A DNA stretch of 64,000 nt from Streptomyces venezuelae (lineage in GTDB: Bacteria; Actinomycetota; Actinomycetes; Streptomycetales; Streptomycetaceae). Under the pieces are notes generated by a model, which was given only the letters and a program-made list of their open reading frames with translations, was not told the origin of the DNA and did no database searches. A program made the translations under genes and the position numbers. Shown one piece after another: positions 57,663 through 64,000 of the stretch (position 1 is its first letter; every line of letters begins with the position of its first letter). The DNA is taken from positions 1,302,001-1,366,000 of the forward strand of contig NZ_CP029191.1 of NCBI RefSeq assembly GCF_008642335.1. The letters are read 5' to 3'.

Positions 57663-58352
57663 GTGACCGGCGGCAGACCACTGATCGGGGTCAGCACCTA
57701 CCTCGACCCCTCGGTGAGCTGGGGCGTGTGGCAGCTGCCCGCGGCCGTGCTGCCGGCCGGGTATCCGCGCCTCGTACGGGCGGCGGGCGGCCTCACCGCG
57801 ATGCTGCCGCCGGACGACCCCGCGCACGCCGCCGGGATCGTCGCCCGCCTGGACGGCGTGGTCGTCGCGGGCGGCCCCGACGTGGCACCCGAGCGGTACG
57901 GCGCGGCCCGCGACGCCCGCACAGGACCGCCCGCACCGGAACGGGACGCATGGGAACTGGCCCTGATCGAAGCGGCCTTGTCCTCCGGCACCCCGCTGCT
58001 CGGCATCTGCCGGGGCATGCAGCTCATGAACGTGGCACTCGGCGGCACGCTGATCCAGCACATGGACGGCCACGCGGGGGGAATCGGCGTCTTCGGCACC
58101 CACACGGTGAAGCCGGTCCCCGGCACGCTCTACGAGTCGATCGCCCCGGACGCCGCCACGGATGTCCCGACCTACCACCACCAGGCGGTGGACCGCCTCG
58201 GCCGGGACCTCGTGGCATCGGCGTACGCGGAGGACGGCACGATCGAAGCCGTCGAACTCCCCGCCCCGACCTGGGCGCTGGGCGTGCAGTGGCACCCAGA
58301 AATGGGCGAGGACACCCGCGTCATGACAGCCCTGGTCCGAGCCGCTTCCTGA
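57663..58352 (+). CDS. Gamma-glutamyl hydrolase (PuuD-like class I amidotransferase)
   Basis: A 229-residue class I glutamine-amidotransferase-fold hydrolase. Nucleophile Cys116 in LLGICRGMQLMN, His211 and Glu213 in VQWHPEMG, and oxyanion region VVAGGPDVAPERYG. Relatives such as PuuD cleave gamma-glutamyl-gamma-aminobutyrate; here the substrate would be gamma-glutamylglycine or a related acid at the end of the pathway. Start candidates are GTG 57663 (used; GAGGAG seven bases upstream), GTG 57648 and GTG 57618. Same strand as the permease, 57 bases apart. Confidence 0.88.
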   Translation: MTGGRPLIGVSTYLDPSVSWGVWQLPAAVLPAGYPRLVRAAGGLTAMLPPDDPAHAAGIVARLDGVVVAGGPDVAPERYGAARDARTGPPAPERDAWELALIEAALSSGTPLLGICRGMQLMNVALGGTLIQHMDGHAGGIGVFGTHTVKPVPGTLYESIAPDAATDVPTYHHQAVDRLGRDLVASAYAEDGTIEAVELPAPTWALGVQWHPEMGEDTRVMTALVRAAS

Positions 58353-58425
58353 GCCGGCCCGTGAGCGGGGAGGCGCTCCCGGGGGTGCGGGCTCCGGTGG
58401 CCGGGGACGCGGTGGGGAGCACGTC

Positions 58426-58869
58426 CTACTCCCCTTCCGCCGCCGTGCGCGACACCAGGCGTTCGTAGCGTTGGCGGGCCGCCTGGGGGGTGCCGAGGCC
58501 GAGGCCGAAGGCGATGTCGGGCCAGGTCATGCCGCGACCGCGGGCCATCTGGAGGAGGCCGGTCTCCAGTTCGTCCATTTCGCCGCGGGCCATGGGGAGG
58601 AGGGTGAGGGCGGCGGTGATGTCCGCCTGGTCCACGTCCGGCTCGCCGGGCACCGGCTTCGCGGCGCCGCTGAGCAGGAACGACACGATGCGGACCGCTT
58701 CGTGCGGGCCGAGGACGGTCGGGTGGACCTGTCGCTTGCGCTGGTCGTCGTCGGCGGCGTGGCGTTCGGCGATGCGCATGAGGGAGGCGTACGCGCGCCG
58801 GGCGCGGGCCTCGTCCGGGTGCGGGGGCGTGAAGGGGTCGGCGTCCTGGGGGTGTTCGGGGGGCGTCAT
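58426..58869 (-). CDS. Small HTH-like protein, function unknown
   Basis: A 147-residue protein. The C-terminal third contains MTWPDIAFGLGLGTPQAARQRYERL, resembling a sigma-region-4-like or MarR-type helix-turn-helix; the middle part (LTLLPMARGEMDELETGLL) is helical. The first 30 residues are acidic and Pro-rich. No family assigned, but similar proteins annotated as DNA-binding are common in Streptomyces. Start ATG 58869; a start at 58905 is possible. An ACCGTT-N7-AACGGT inverted repeat lies just upstream. Confidence 0.7.
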   Translation of the reverse strand: MTPPEHPQDADPFTPPHPDEARARRAYASLMRIAERHAADDDQRKRQVHPTVLGPHEAVRIVSFLLSGAAKPVPGEPDVDQADITAALTLLPMARGEMDELETGLLQMARGRGMTWPDIAFGLGLGTPQAARQRYERLVSRTAAEGE

Positions 58870-58890
58870 GCATCCAGCATGGGATAGCGC

Positions 58891-58909
58891 ACCGTTCGTG
58901 GTCAACGGT
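58891..58909. promoter_or_regulatory. ACCGTT-N7-AACGGT inverted repeat
   Basis: ACCGTT (58891-58896) and AACGGT (58904-58909) flank a seven-base spacer, directly before the stop of the LysR gene and 22 bases upstream of the small HTH-like gene start. On the minus strand TTGACC overlaps it. Likely operator, perhaps autoregulatory. Confidence 0.5.
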
Positions 58910-59866
58910 TTATTGTGAACGAGTTGTTTGCTTCGTGCGGGTGAGGGACAGCAGGTCCCGCCCCGGGCCCGCCGGGCGGTGACCCGTCGGCCACACCGCC
59001 CGCAGCTCCCTGCGCAGCCGCACCTCCGCCACGGGGATCTCCACCAGGCGCCGCGCCGCCAGCTCCTCGCCCACCGCGAGCTCGCTCAGGACCGAAGGAC
59101 CCGCGCCGCTCACCGCGGACGCCTTCACCGCCGTCGTCGACGACAGCTCGATCAGCGGGCGGGCGAGACCACCGAGCGCCGCGTCCAGGACCTGGCGCGT
59201 CCCCGAGCCCTCCTCGCGCAGGATCAGCGGCGTCGCCGCGAGCTCGTCCGCGCCGAGCGGCTTCCTGCGCCGCGCCCACGGATGCCCCGGCGCCGTCACG
59301 ACGACCAGACGGTCGTGGGCGATGACCACTTCGTCGAGCCCGCCGGGCACGGTGAGCCCTTCGACGAAGCCGAGGTCCGCCTCACCGGCGAGGAGCCGCG
59401 CCGCGACGGCCGTGGAGTTCCCGGCGAGCAGCGACACCGCCGTGTCCGGACGCTGCGTGCGCAGGGCGATCAGCCACCCCGGCAGCAGATACTCGGCGAT
59501 CGTCATGCTGGCCGCCACCCGCAGCCGCGAGTCCCGTCGCACCCGCAGCGCCTGCGCCCCCGCGTCGAACGCCTCCGCCGCCTCCACGATCCGCCCCGCC
59601 CAGTCCGTGACCAGCGCACCCGCGTCCGTGAGGCGCGACCCGCGCGGCGACCGGTCGACGAGGGCGACGCCGAGCTGCCGCTCCATGGCCCGCACCCGGC
59701 TGCTCGCGGCGGGCTGGGTGATGCCCAGCTCGCGCGCCGCCCGCCCCAGACTGCCGAGTCTGGCGACGGCGAGCAGCAGCTGGAGCGCCCCGAGGTCGGG
59801 CACGCGGTGCGCGAGTGATGCCTCTGGGGTGGTGGACGGCTCGGGGGACGCAGGGGACGTACTCAT
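58910..59866 (-). CDS. LysR family regulator
   Basis: A 318-residue LTTR with an intact N-terminal HTH (LGRAARELGITQPAASSRVRAMERQLG, about residues 38-64) and LysR substrate-binding domain; SLLAGNSTAVAARLLAGEADLGFVEG matches the CysB-like ligand cleft. Divergent from a TDT-family transporter with 71 bases between starts, and the ATAA-N7-TTAT site overlaps its own start codon, so it probably regulates both. In several Streptomyces this pair occurs together. Effector unknown. Confidence 0.92.
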   Translation of the reverse strand: MSTSPASPEPSTTPEASLAHRVPDLGALQLLLAVARLGSLGRAARELGITQPAASSRVRAMERQLGVALVDRSPRGSRLTDAGALVTDWAGRIVEAAEAFDAGAQALRVRRDSRLRVAASMTIAEYLLPGWLIALRTQRPDTAVSLLAGNSTAVAARLLAGEADLGFVEGLTVPGGLDEVVIAHDRLVVVTAPGHPWARRRKPLGADELAATPLILREEGSGTRQVLDAALGGLARPLIELSSTTAVKASAVSGAGPSVLSELAVGEELAARRLVEIPVAEVRLRRELRAVWPTGHRPAGPGRDLLSLTRTKQTTRSQ

Positions 59867-59879
59867 AAAGTCAGCTTAT
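59865..59879. promoter_or_regulatory. LysR-type operator ATAA-N7-TTAT
   Basis: ATAA at 59865-59868 and TTAT at 59876-59879 form a dyad with the T-N11-A core of LTTR sites. It overlaps the LysR start codon. A second half-site (CATAG at 59885-59889) follows, giving the spaced repeats typical of LTTR control regions. Confidence 0.65.
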
Positions 59880-59937
59880 GCCCTCATAGAAGGGTGCTCC
59901 CTGGTGGCGGACTCCCACCTTCCACGACCGTGGAACC

Positions 59938-61065
59938 ATGGTCACCACCGCACATCCCGCCACCTCCGCCGGCGCCTCCCCCACGGTCACCGCCACCCGC
60001 GCCCCCGCGGTCCGCCACCTCGGACCGAACTGGTACGCCTCCGTCATGGGCACCGCCATCGTCGCCAACGCGGGCGCGACGCTGCCGTATCGGTTCGCGG
60101 GGCTCCGCACGGGCTGCACGATCGTGTGGGCGCTGTCCTTCCTCATGCTGGCCGTCCTGCTCACCGCCCGCGCCACGCACTTGATCCACCACCGCGACCA
60201 GGCCCGCACCCACCTCCTGGACCCGGCCGTCGCCCCGTTCTACGGCTGCCTGTCGATGGCGCTGCTCGCGGTCGGCGGCGGCACCCTCATCGTCGGCGAG
60301 GACTGGATCGGCACGCAGGCGGCCGTCGCGATCGATGCCGTGCTGTACGCCGCGGGCACGGTCATCGGCCTCGCCGCCGCCGTCGCCATCCCCTACCTGA
60401 TGGTGGTCCGCCACCGCATCGCAGCCGACCAGGCCTCCCCGGTGTGGCTGCTGCCCGTCGTGGCCCCCATGGTGTCGGCGGCCGTCGGCCCGCTGCTCAT
60501 CCCGCACCTGCCCGCGGGCCAGGCGCAGCAGACGATGCTGTACGCCTGTTTCGCGATGTTCGGCCTGAGCCTGCTCGCCACCCTGGTGATGCTCCCAGTG
60601 ATCTTCGCCCGCCTGGTGACCGCGGGCCCGCTGCCCCTGGCCCTCACCCCCACCCTGTTCCTGGTCCTCGGCCCGCTGGGCCAGTCGACGACCGCCACCA
60701 ACAAGTTCGCCGACTTCGCCCCGCACGTCGTGACGGCCCCCCTCGACCGGGGCTTCCTCGTCTTCGCCGTGCTCTACGGCGTGCCCGTCATCGGCTTCGC
60801 CCTGATGTGGCTGGCACTCGCCGGGGCGATGGTGGTGCGCGCGGGGCGTCGCGGCATGGGGTTCGCGATGACCTGGTGGGCGTTCACGTTCCCCGTCGGC
60901 ACCTGCGTGACCGGCGCGGAGGGCCTCGGCAAGCACACGGGCCTCGCGGTCTTCGACTGGCTCGCGACCGCCCTCTTCGTGTTCCTCGTGACCGCCGTGG
61001 CGGTGGCCCTCGCCCACACCCTGAGGGGCGTCCTCACCGGACGGCTGCTCGCAGCGCCCCGCTGA
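59938..61065 (+). CDS. TDT family (SLAC1/TehA-like) transporter
   Basis: A 375-residue membrane protein with about ten helices in the tellurite-resistance/dicarboxylate transporter (TDT) fold. LGPNWYASVMGTAIVANAG is the usual first-helix motif, and FVFLVTAVAVALAHTL closes the last helix. Family members are anion channels or C4-dicarboxylate/sulphite exporters; the substrate is uncertain. Controlled by the divergent LysR protein in all likelihood. The last 32 bases overlap the BtuF-like gene on the other strand tail-to-tail. Confidence 0.88.
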   Translation: MVTTAHPATSAGASPTVTATRAPAVRHLGPNWYASVMGTAIVANAGATLPYRFAGLRTGCTIVWALSFLMLAVLLTARATHLIHHRDQARTHLLDPAVAPFYGCLSMALLAVGGGTLIVGEDWIGTQAAVAIDAVLYAAGTVIGLAAAVAIPYLMVVRHRIAADQASPVWLLPVVAPMVSAAVGPLLIPHLPAGQAQQTMLYACFAMFGLSLLATLVMLPVIFARLVTAGPLPLALTPTLFLVLGPLGQSTTATNKFADFAPHVVTAPLDRGFLVFAVLYGVPVIGFALMWLALAGAMVVRAGRRGMGFAMTWWAFTFPVGTCVTGAEGLGKHTGLAVFDWLATALFVFLVTAVAVALAHTLRGVLTGRLLAAPR

Positions 61066-61807
61066 GGACCGCCGGAGCCTCCACCAGCGACGGCCCGTAC
61101 CACGTGAGGTGGCGGCCCCCGACCAGCGCGACCGGTGTGCCCGGGAACGCCTCGGGGCCGTCCTCGCGCGTGAAGCGGTACGGCTCGTCCGGGAGGACCA
61201 CGAGGTCGAGGTCCGCCGACGCCAGCTCCTCGACCGGCACGCGCGGATAGCGGTCGGCGTGGTCCGCGTACGCGTTGTCCACGCCGAGGCGGGCGAGGAC
61301 GTCCCCCGCGAAGGTGTCGCGGCCCAGGACCATCCACGGACGGCGCCAGATGGGGACGGCCGCCCGCAGCCGGGCGGCCGGGCGCGGGACCTCGGCCTCC
61401 CGCCACGCCGCCTCCGCCTCGTCCAGCCACCGCGGGCGTCCCGCACCGCACGCCGTGAGGACCCGCGCCAGCTCGCGGAACGCCTGGTCCAGCGTGCGCA
61501 CCTCGGTCACGAGGACCTCGACGCCCGCCGCGCGGAGCGCCGCCAGGTCGGGGGCGCGGTTCTCCTCCTCGTTGGCGACGACGAGATCGGGCGCGAGGGC
61601 GACGATGCGCGGCACGTCGGGGTTCTTGGTGCCGCCCACCCGGGTGACGTCGAGGCCGGCCGGGTGACTGCACCAGTCCGTCGCACCGACCAGCACGTCC
61701 GGGACGGTGACGGCGACCGCCTCGGTCAGCGAGGGCACCAGCGAGACGACCCGGAGCGGGCCACGCGCGCGTGACGTATGAGCGGGTGGCGTGTCCGTGC
61801 GTGACAC
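61034..61807 (-). CDS. BtuF-like helical-backbone metal-receptor domain protein, no signal
   Basis: A 257-residue protein of the periplasmic-binding TroA/BtuF type (VVSLVPSLTEAVAV, GGTKNPDVPRIVALAPDLVVAN, TFAGDVLARLGVDNAYAD). It lacks a signal peptide and lipobox, so it is probably cytoplasmic, which is odd for a binding protein; annotation as cobalamin-binding is common but unproven. GTG 61807 starts one base after the XRE-cupin gene's stop, implying coupling. Could be a domain recruited for intracellular cobalamin or tetrapyrrole sensing/handling. Confidence 0.8.
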   Translation of the reverse strand: MSRTDTPPAHTSRARGPLRVVSLVPSLTEAVAVTVPDVLVGATDWCSHPAGLDVTRVGGTKNPDVPRIVALAPDLVVANEEENRAPDLAALRAAGVEVLVTEVRTLDQAFRELARVLTACGAGRPRWLDEAEAAWREAEVPRPAARLRAAVPIWRRPWMVLGRDTFAGDVLARLGVDNAYADHADRYPRVPVEELASADLDLVVLPDEPYRFTREDGPEAFPGTPVALVGGRHLTWYGPSLVEAPAVLSGALRAAVR

Positions 61808-61808
61808 C

Positions 61809-62384
61809 TCAGCGCCCCTTGTCGTCCACGGCCTCGATGTGGTCCCCCACGGCGACCACCAGGACCCGGGTGTCCGGCACGGTGGCCCGCCAGCGGTGCC
61901 GCACCCCGCCCGTGAGGAACAGCGTGTCGCCGCGCCCGAGGCGGTAGGCCCGCCCCTCGGCCTCCATCTCCACGGCGCCCTCGACGACGTACATCAGCTC
62001 GTCGTTGCGGTGCTGGAACTCGCGCCCCTCGTCGTGGTCGCCGATGAATTCCAGGGCGTGCAGCTGGTGGTGGCCGCGGGTCAGTTCGCGGACGCGCGTG
62101 TCGGGCGTGGAGCCCTCCAGGTCCGTGTCGTCGGCGGCGCGCACCACCTCGACGGTGCGGGCCGGGTCGGCGGCGGCCAGGAGTTCCACGTCGGTGGTGC
62201 ACAGGGCGTCGGCGACGCGCTGCAGTGAGCGCATGCTGGGGCGGGCCCGCTCGTTCTCGATCTGGCTGAGGAAGGGCACGGAGAGGCCGCTGCGCTCGGC
62301 GACGACCGCGAGGGTGAGCTCCAGCTGCCGGCGGCGGCGCCGCACGGCCGAGCCCACCCGGAGCGTCTCCTTGTGCTCGTCCAT
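61809..62384 (-). CDS. XRE family regulator with C-terminal cupin
   Basis: A 191-residue protein: an N-terminal XRE helix-turn-helix (about residues 10-62, RRRRRQLELTLAVVAERSGLSVPFLSQIENERARPSM) and a C-terminal cupin (HRNDELMYVVEGAVEMEAEG, RGDTLFLTGGVRHRW). Such regulators often sense small molecules through the cupin and control amine/sugar/metabolite genes. It is followed directly by the BtuF-like gene. Its start ATG 62384 lies close to the secreted protein gene's 3' end (62418), leaving only 33 bases for the promoter. Confidence 0.9.
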   Translation of the reverse strand: MDEHKETLRVGSAVRRRRRQLELTLAVVAERSGLSVPFLSQIENERARPSMRSLQRVADALCTTDVELLAAADPARTVEVVRAADDTDLEGSTPDTRVRELTRGHHQLHALEFIGDHDEGREFQHRNDELMYVVEGAVEMEAEGRAYRLGRGDTLFLTGGVRHRWRATVPDTRVLVVAVGDHIEAVDDKGR

Positions 62385-62417
62385 CGCCTCGACTCCCTTC
62401 AGCGCGTCGGCCCGCTC

Positions 62418-63479
62418 TCAACCCTGAGGGGTTTTCTGCACCCTACGCATGTTCGCCAAACGGTTTTGCCCCGTTGCCGAGACCGCCTTCTCCAGCTCGT
62501 GCCAGTAGAGCAGTTGTCCGGACTCGCCGGGGGCGGAACCCTCGGTCGGCACGAACACGCTGAGGAGCAGGGCGGGTTGACCCCGCGGGTCGGTGAGGAG
62601 GGTCGCCGAAGGGTTGGCGAAGGCGCGGCTGCCGCCGTGCGTCCTGATGTCGAGGCGGTCCGCGCGGCCACTTGAGGGGTCGTACGCGTACGTGCCCCAG
62701 CTGCCGAAGTCGCCGCGCCGCCCCTGTCCCTCGACGAGGACCACGCGCTGCCCGCCGAGCTCCACGGGCGCCCGGTCGCCGATGTTGCCGCCGTTGCCCC
62801 AGGCGTGCACGGCGCGGTCCAGGCGGCGGTCGGGCTCGGCGTGCCAGTGCCGGAAGCCGGTGAGGGTGGCGCGCAGCTGGCGGTCGGTGTCGCAGCCCGC
62901 GCGGTAGTGCCCGGTGAGGTGGACGGTGGCGCCGTGGACGTCGGTGACGCTGGGGGTGCCCTCGGCGCAGCGCGAGAGGGTCAGCGGTGCGTCGAAGGCG
63001 CGGCGGGCCCGGCCGTCGAGGAGCGCGGCCAGGTTCGCGTAGGCGCGTACGGCGATGTGGTTGCGCGGGTCCTTCTCGTACGCGAGGACGTATCCGCCGC
63101 GGCCGTCGGGGGCGAGCGAGGCCTGGTGGGTGCCGGGGCCGAAGTCGTGGCGGCGGTGCCAGTGGCGCAGGTCGGCGGAGGTGGCGACGGCCGCGTGGAA
63201 GCGTCCGTCGGCGAGGAGCGTGTGGTAGACGGCGAGGTAGCTGCCGTCCTGCGCCTGGGCGATCTGCGCGGCGTCCATGGTGCGGCCGGTGTGGTCGCGG
63301 GCGTCGTAGCGGTGGCCGTCGGCGGCGGTCACGTCCTCGGCGAGGGCGGCCAGGCGGGCGGTGCCCGCGGAGGCGGGGGCGGCGTCGGCCCGTGCGAGCT
63401 GCGCGACGAGCAGGGCGGCGGCCAGGGCCAGTACGGCGGCCACGACGAAGAGCGCGGTCCTGGGCTGCCTTGCGATCAC
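62418..63479 (-). CDS. Secreted beta-propeller-like (GH43-type fold) protein
   Basis: A 353-residue exported protein: hydrophobic signal at about residues 8-30 (ALFVVAAVLALAAALLVAQLA), then a domain with repeated short strands such as DGSYLAVYHTLLADGRFHAAVATSADLRHW and GYVLAYEKDPRNHIAVRAY, which recall the five-bladed propeller of GH32/43/62. Conserved acidic catalytic residues are not obvious, so it may be non-catalytic. Three cysteines. Start is GTG 63479; upstream open frame to 63590 is not supported. Ribosome site weak. Confidence 0.68.
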   Translation of the reverse strand: MIARQPRTALFVVAAVLALAAALLVAQLARADAAPASAGTARLAALAEDVTAADGHRYDARDHTGRTMDAAQIAQAQDGSYLAVYHTLLADGRFHAAVATSADLRHWHRRHDFGPGTHQASLAPDGRGGYVLAYEKDPRNHIAVRAYANLAALLDGRARRAFDAPLTLSRCAEGTPSVTDVHGATVHLTGHYRAGCDTDRQLRATLTGFRHWHAEPDRRLDRAVHAWGNGGNIGDRAPVELGGQRVVLVEGQGRRGDFGSWGTYAYDPSSGRADRLDIRTHGGSRAFANPSATLLTDPRGQPALLLSVFVPTEGSAPGESGQLLYWHELEKAVSATGQNRLANMRRVQKTPQG

Positions 63480-63558
63480 GGGCGGATTCTCGCGTTCAGG
63501 TGTTCGAGACGGGGCGCAGTCGAGCGTATGGACTCGGGAGTCCCGCAGGAACGCCGAA

Positions 63559-63594
63559 GGGGGTGGGCTTCGCCACAAGGCGAGACCCACCCCC
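63559..63594. terminator. Hairpin after the glycine-betaine binding protein gene
   Basis: GGGGGTGGGCTTCGCC (63559-63574) and GGCGAGACCCACCCCC (63579-63594) form a 16-bp stem with two mismatches and an ACAA loop. On the minus strand it follows the partial OpuAC-like gene. Confidence 0.78.
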
Positions 63595-63614
63595 AGGACT
63601 ACGGCGGCTTGTGA

Positions 63615-64000
63615 CTACTTCACAGCCGTCATCTTCTCCTCGAAGCCCGGGTTCTTCTTCAGCCAGGCGTCGACGGCCTTGGGCTCGTTGTTCTTGCCCG
63701 CCTTGTTGATCTCGTTCTCCAGGCTCGCCAGTTCCTTCTCACTCATCTTGAAGTTCTTGAGCCACTTCGTGAGCTGCGGGTACTGGTTCGGGAAGTCCTT
63801 GCTGGAGAGCGACCGGATCGTGTTGCCCTTGCCGAAGCCACCCTTGGGGTCCTTCAGCTTGGTCAGGTCGTACTCGCTGTACGCCCAGTGCGGCGACCAG
63901 AGCAGAACCGCGACCGGCTCCTTCTTCGCGTACGCGGTCTTCAGCTCGGAGAGCATCGCCGGGGTCGAGCCCGCGGCGATCTCGTACTCGTCCTCCAGGC
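63615..64000 (-). CDS. Glycine betaine/proline ABC transporter binding protein, C-terminal part
   Basis: The gene continues beyond the right edge; 127 codons and the stop are present. The visible sequence (LEDEYEIAAGSTPAMLSELKTAYAKKEPVAVLLWSPHWAYSEYDLTKLKD in segments) is the OpuAC-type ligand domain: VLLWSPHWAY carries aromatic residues that form the betaine cage, and KWLKNFKMSEKELASLE is the conserved C-terminal helix. OpuAC/ProX proteins bind quaternary amines for osmoprotection. The rest of the operon (ATPase, permease) must lie to the right. An internal ATG at 63956 is not the start. Confidence 0.9.
   Translation of the reverse strand, partial: LEDEYEIAAGSTPAMLSELKTAYAKKEPVAVLLWSPHWAYSEYDLTKLKDPKGGFGKGNTIRSLSSKDFPNQYPQLTKWLKNFKMSEKELASLENEINKAGKNNEPKAVDAWLKKNPGFEEKMTAVK

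Overview
The window is ordinary Streptomyces (or close relative) chromosome. Evidence: very high GC with GC-rich third positions, many GTG starts, coupled ATGA overlaps, a monomeric 739-residue isocitrate dehydrogenase, actinobacterial families (DUF1844, DUF1918, DUF2510, DUF5997, DUF6314, SseB, mycosin, NsdA-like TPR regulators), a TTA codon in only one gene that I noticed, and a glnA4 locus. Conserved blocks (argCJBDR, pheST, infC-rpmI-rplT, glnA4) indicate core chromosome. I saw no prophage, transposase, CRISPR array, tRNA or rRNA.

Layout. 1-6.5 kb: partial PPOX-family gene, bile-acid/Na symporter-like carrier, and the arginine operon argC-J-B-D-R on the minus strand with a strong promoter. 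6.5-9.4 kb: a rifampin phosphotransferase (rph) behind a palindrome resembling the rifamycin-associated element. 9.4-14.1 kb: GtrA-like protein, aldo/keto reductase, AhpD-like protein plus ECF41 sigma factor with a textbook ECF41 promoter, GH46 chitosanase lipoprotein, DUF5997. 14.1-20 kb: HTH-less LysR-type protein, icd, TetR/MFS pair, then a ~600-bp 16-bp minisatellite. 20-27.9 kb: two secreted hydrolases, second aldo/keto reductase, DUF6314, GNAT, SUKH-3, and a divergent MocR regulator/EamA exporter pair whose start codons overlap. 27.9-34.2 kb: DUF1918, GHL10 glycosidase, 3-hydroxybutyryl-CoA dehydrogenase, TTA-containing membrane protein, NUDIX, TPR regulator, PP2C phosphatase. 34.3-42.2 kb: pheT, pheS, histidine kinase, SpoU methyltransferase, rplT, rpmI, infC (apparent AUC start, long leader with an attenuator-like hairpin). 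42.2-51.6 kb: DUF1844, SseB, mycosin and its proline-rich partner, PLP racemase/aldolase-fold enzyme, DUF2510 protein, two tandem secreted HAD phosphatases. 51.6-58.4 kb: gamma-glutamylation/ethanolamine-type catabolic locus (SDR, ALDH, glnA4; FadR regulator, permease, glutamyl hydrolase). 58.4-64 kb: small HTH-like protein, LysR/TDT transporter pair, XRE-cupin regulator with a BtuF-like protein, secreted beta-propeller-like protein, and the end of a glycine-betaine binding protein.

Most striking regulatory observations: (i) both aldo/keto reductase genes have a MerR-type promoter (19-bp spacer, TGGAG-N4-CTCCA dyad) although no merR gene is present; (ii) the rph element offers -35 hexamers on both strands and the outward promoter runs straight into an intrinsic terminator; (iii) an exact ECF41 promoter precedes the AhpD-ECF41 pair; (iv) the MocR/EamA genes share overlapping ATGs inside a 16-bp palindrome; (v) infC has an apparent non-AUG start and competing leader hairpins. 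Coordinates of small motifs were indexed by hand from the sequence; family names come from motif recognition, not database searches.
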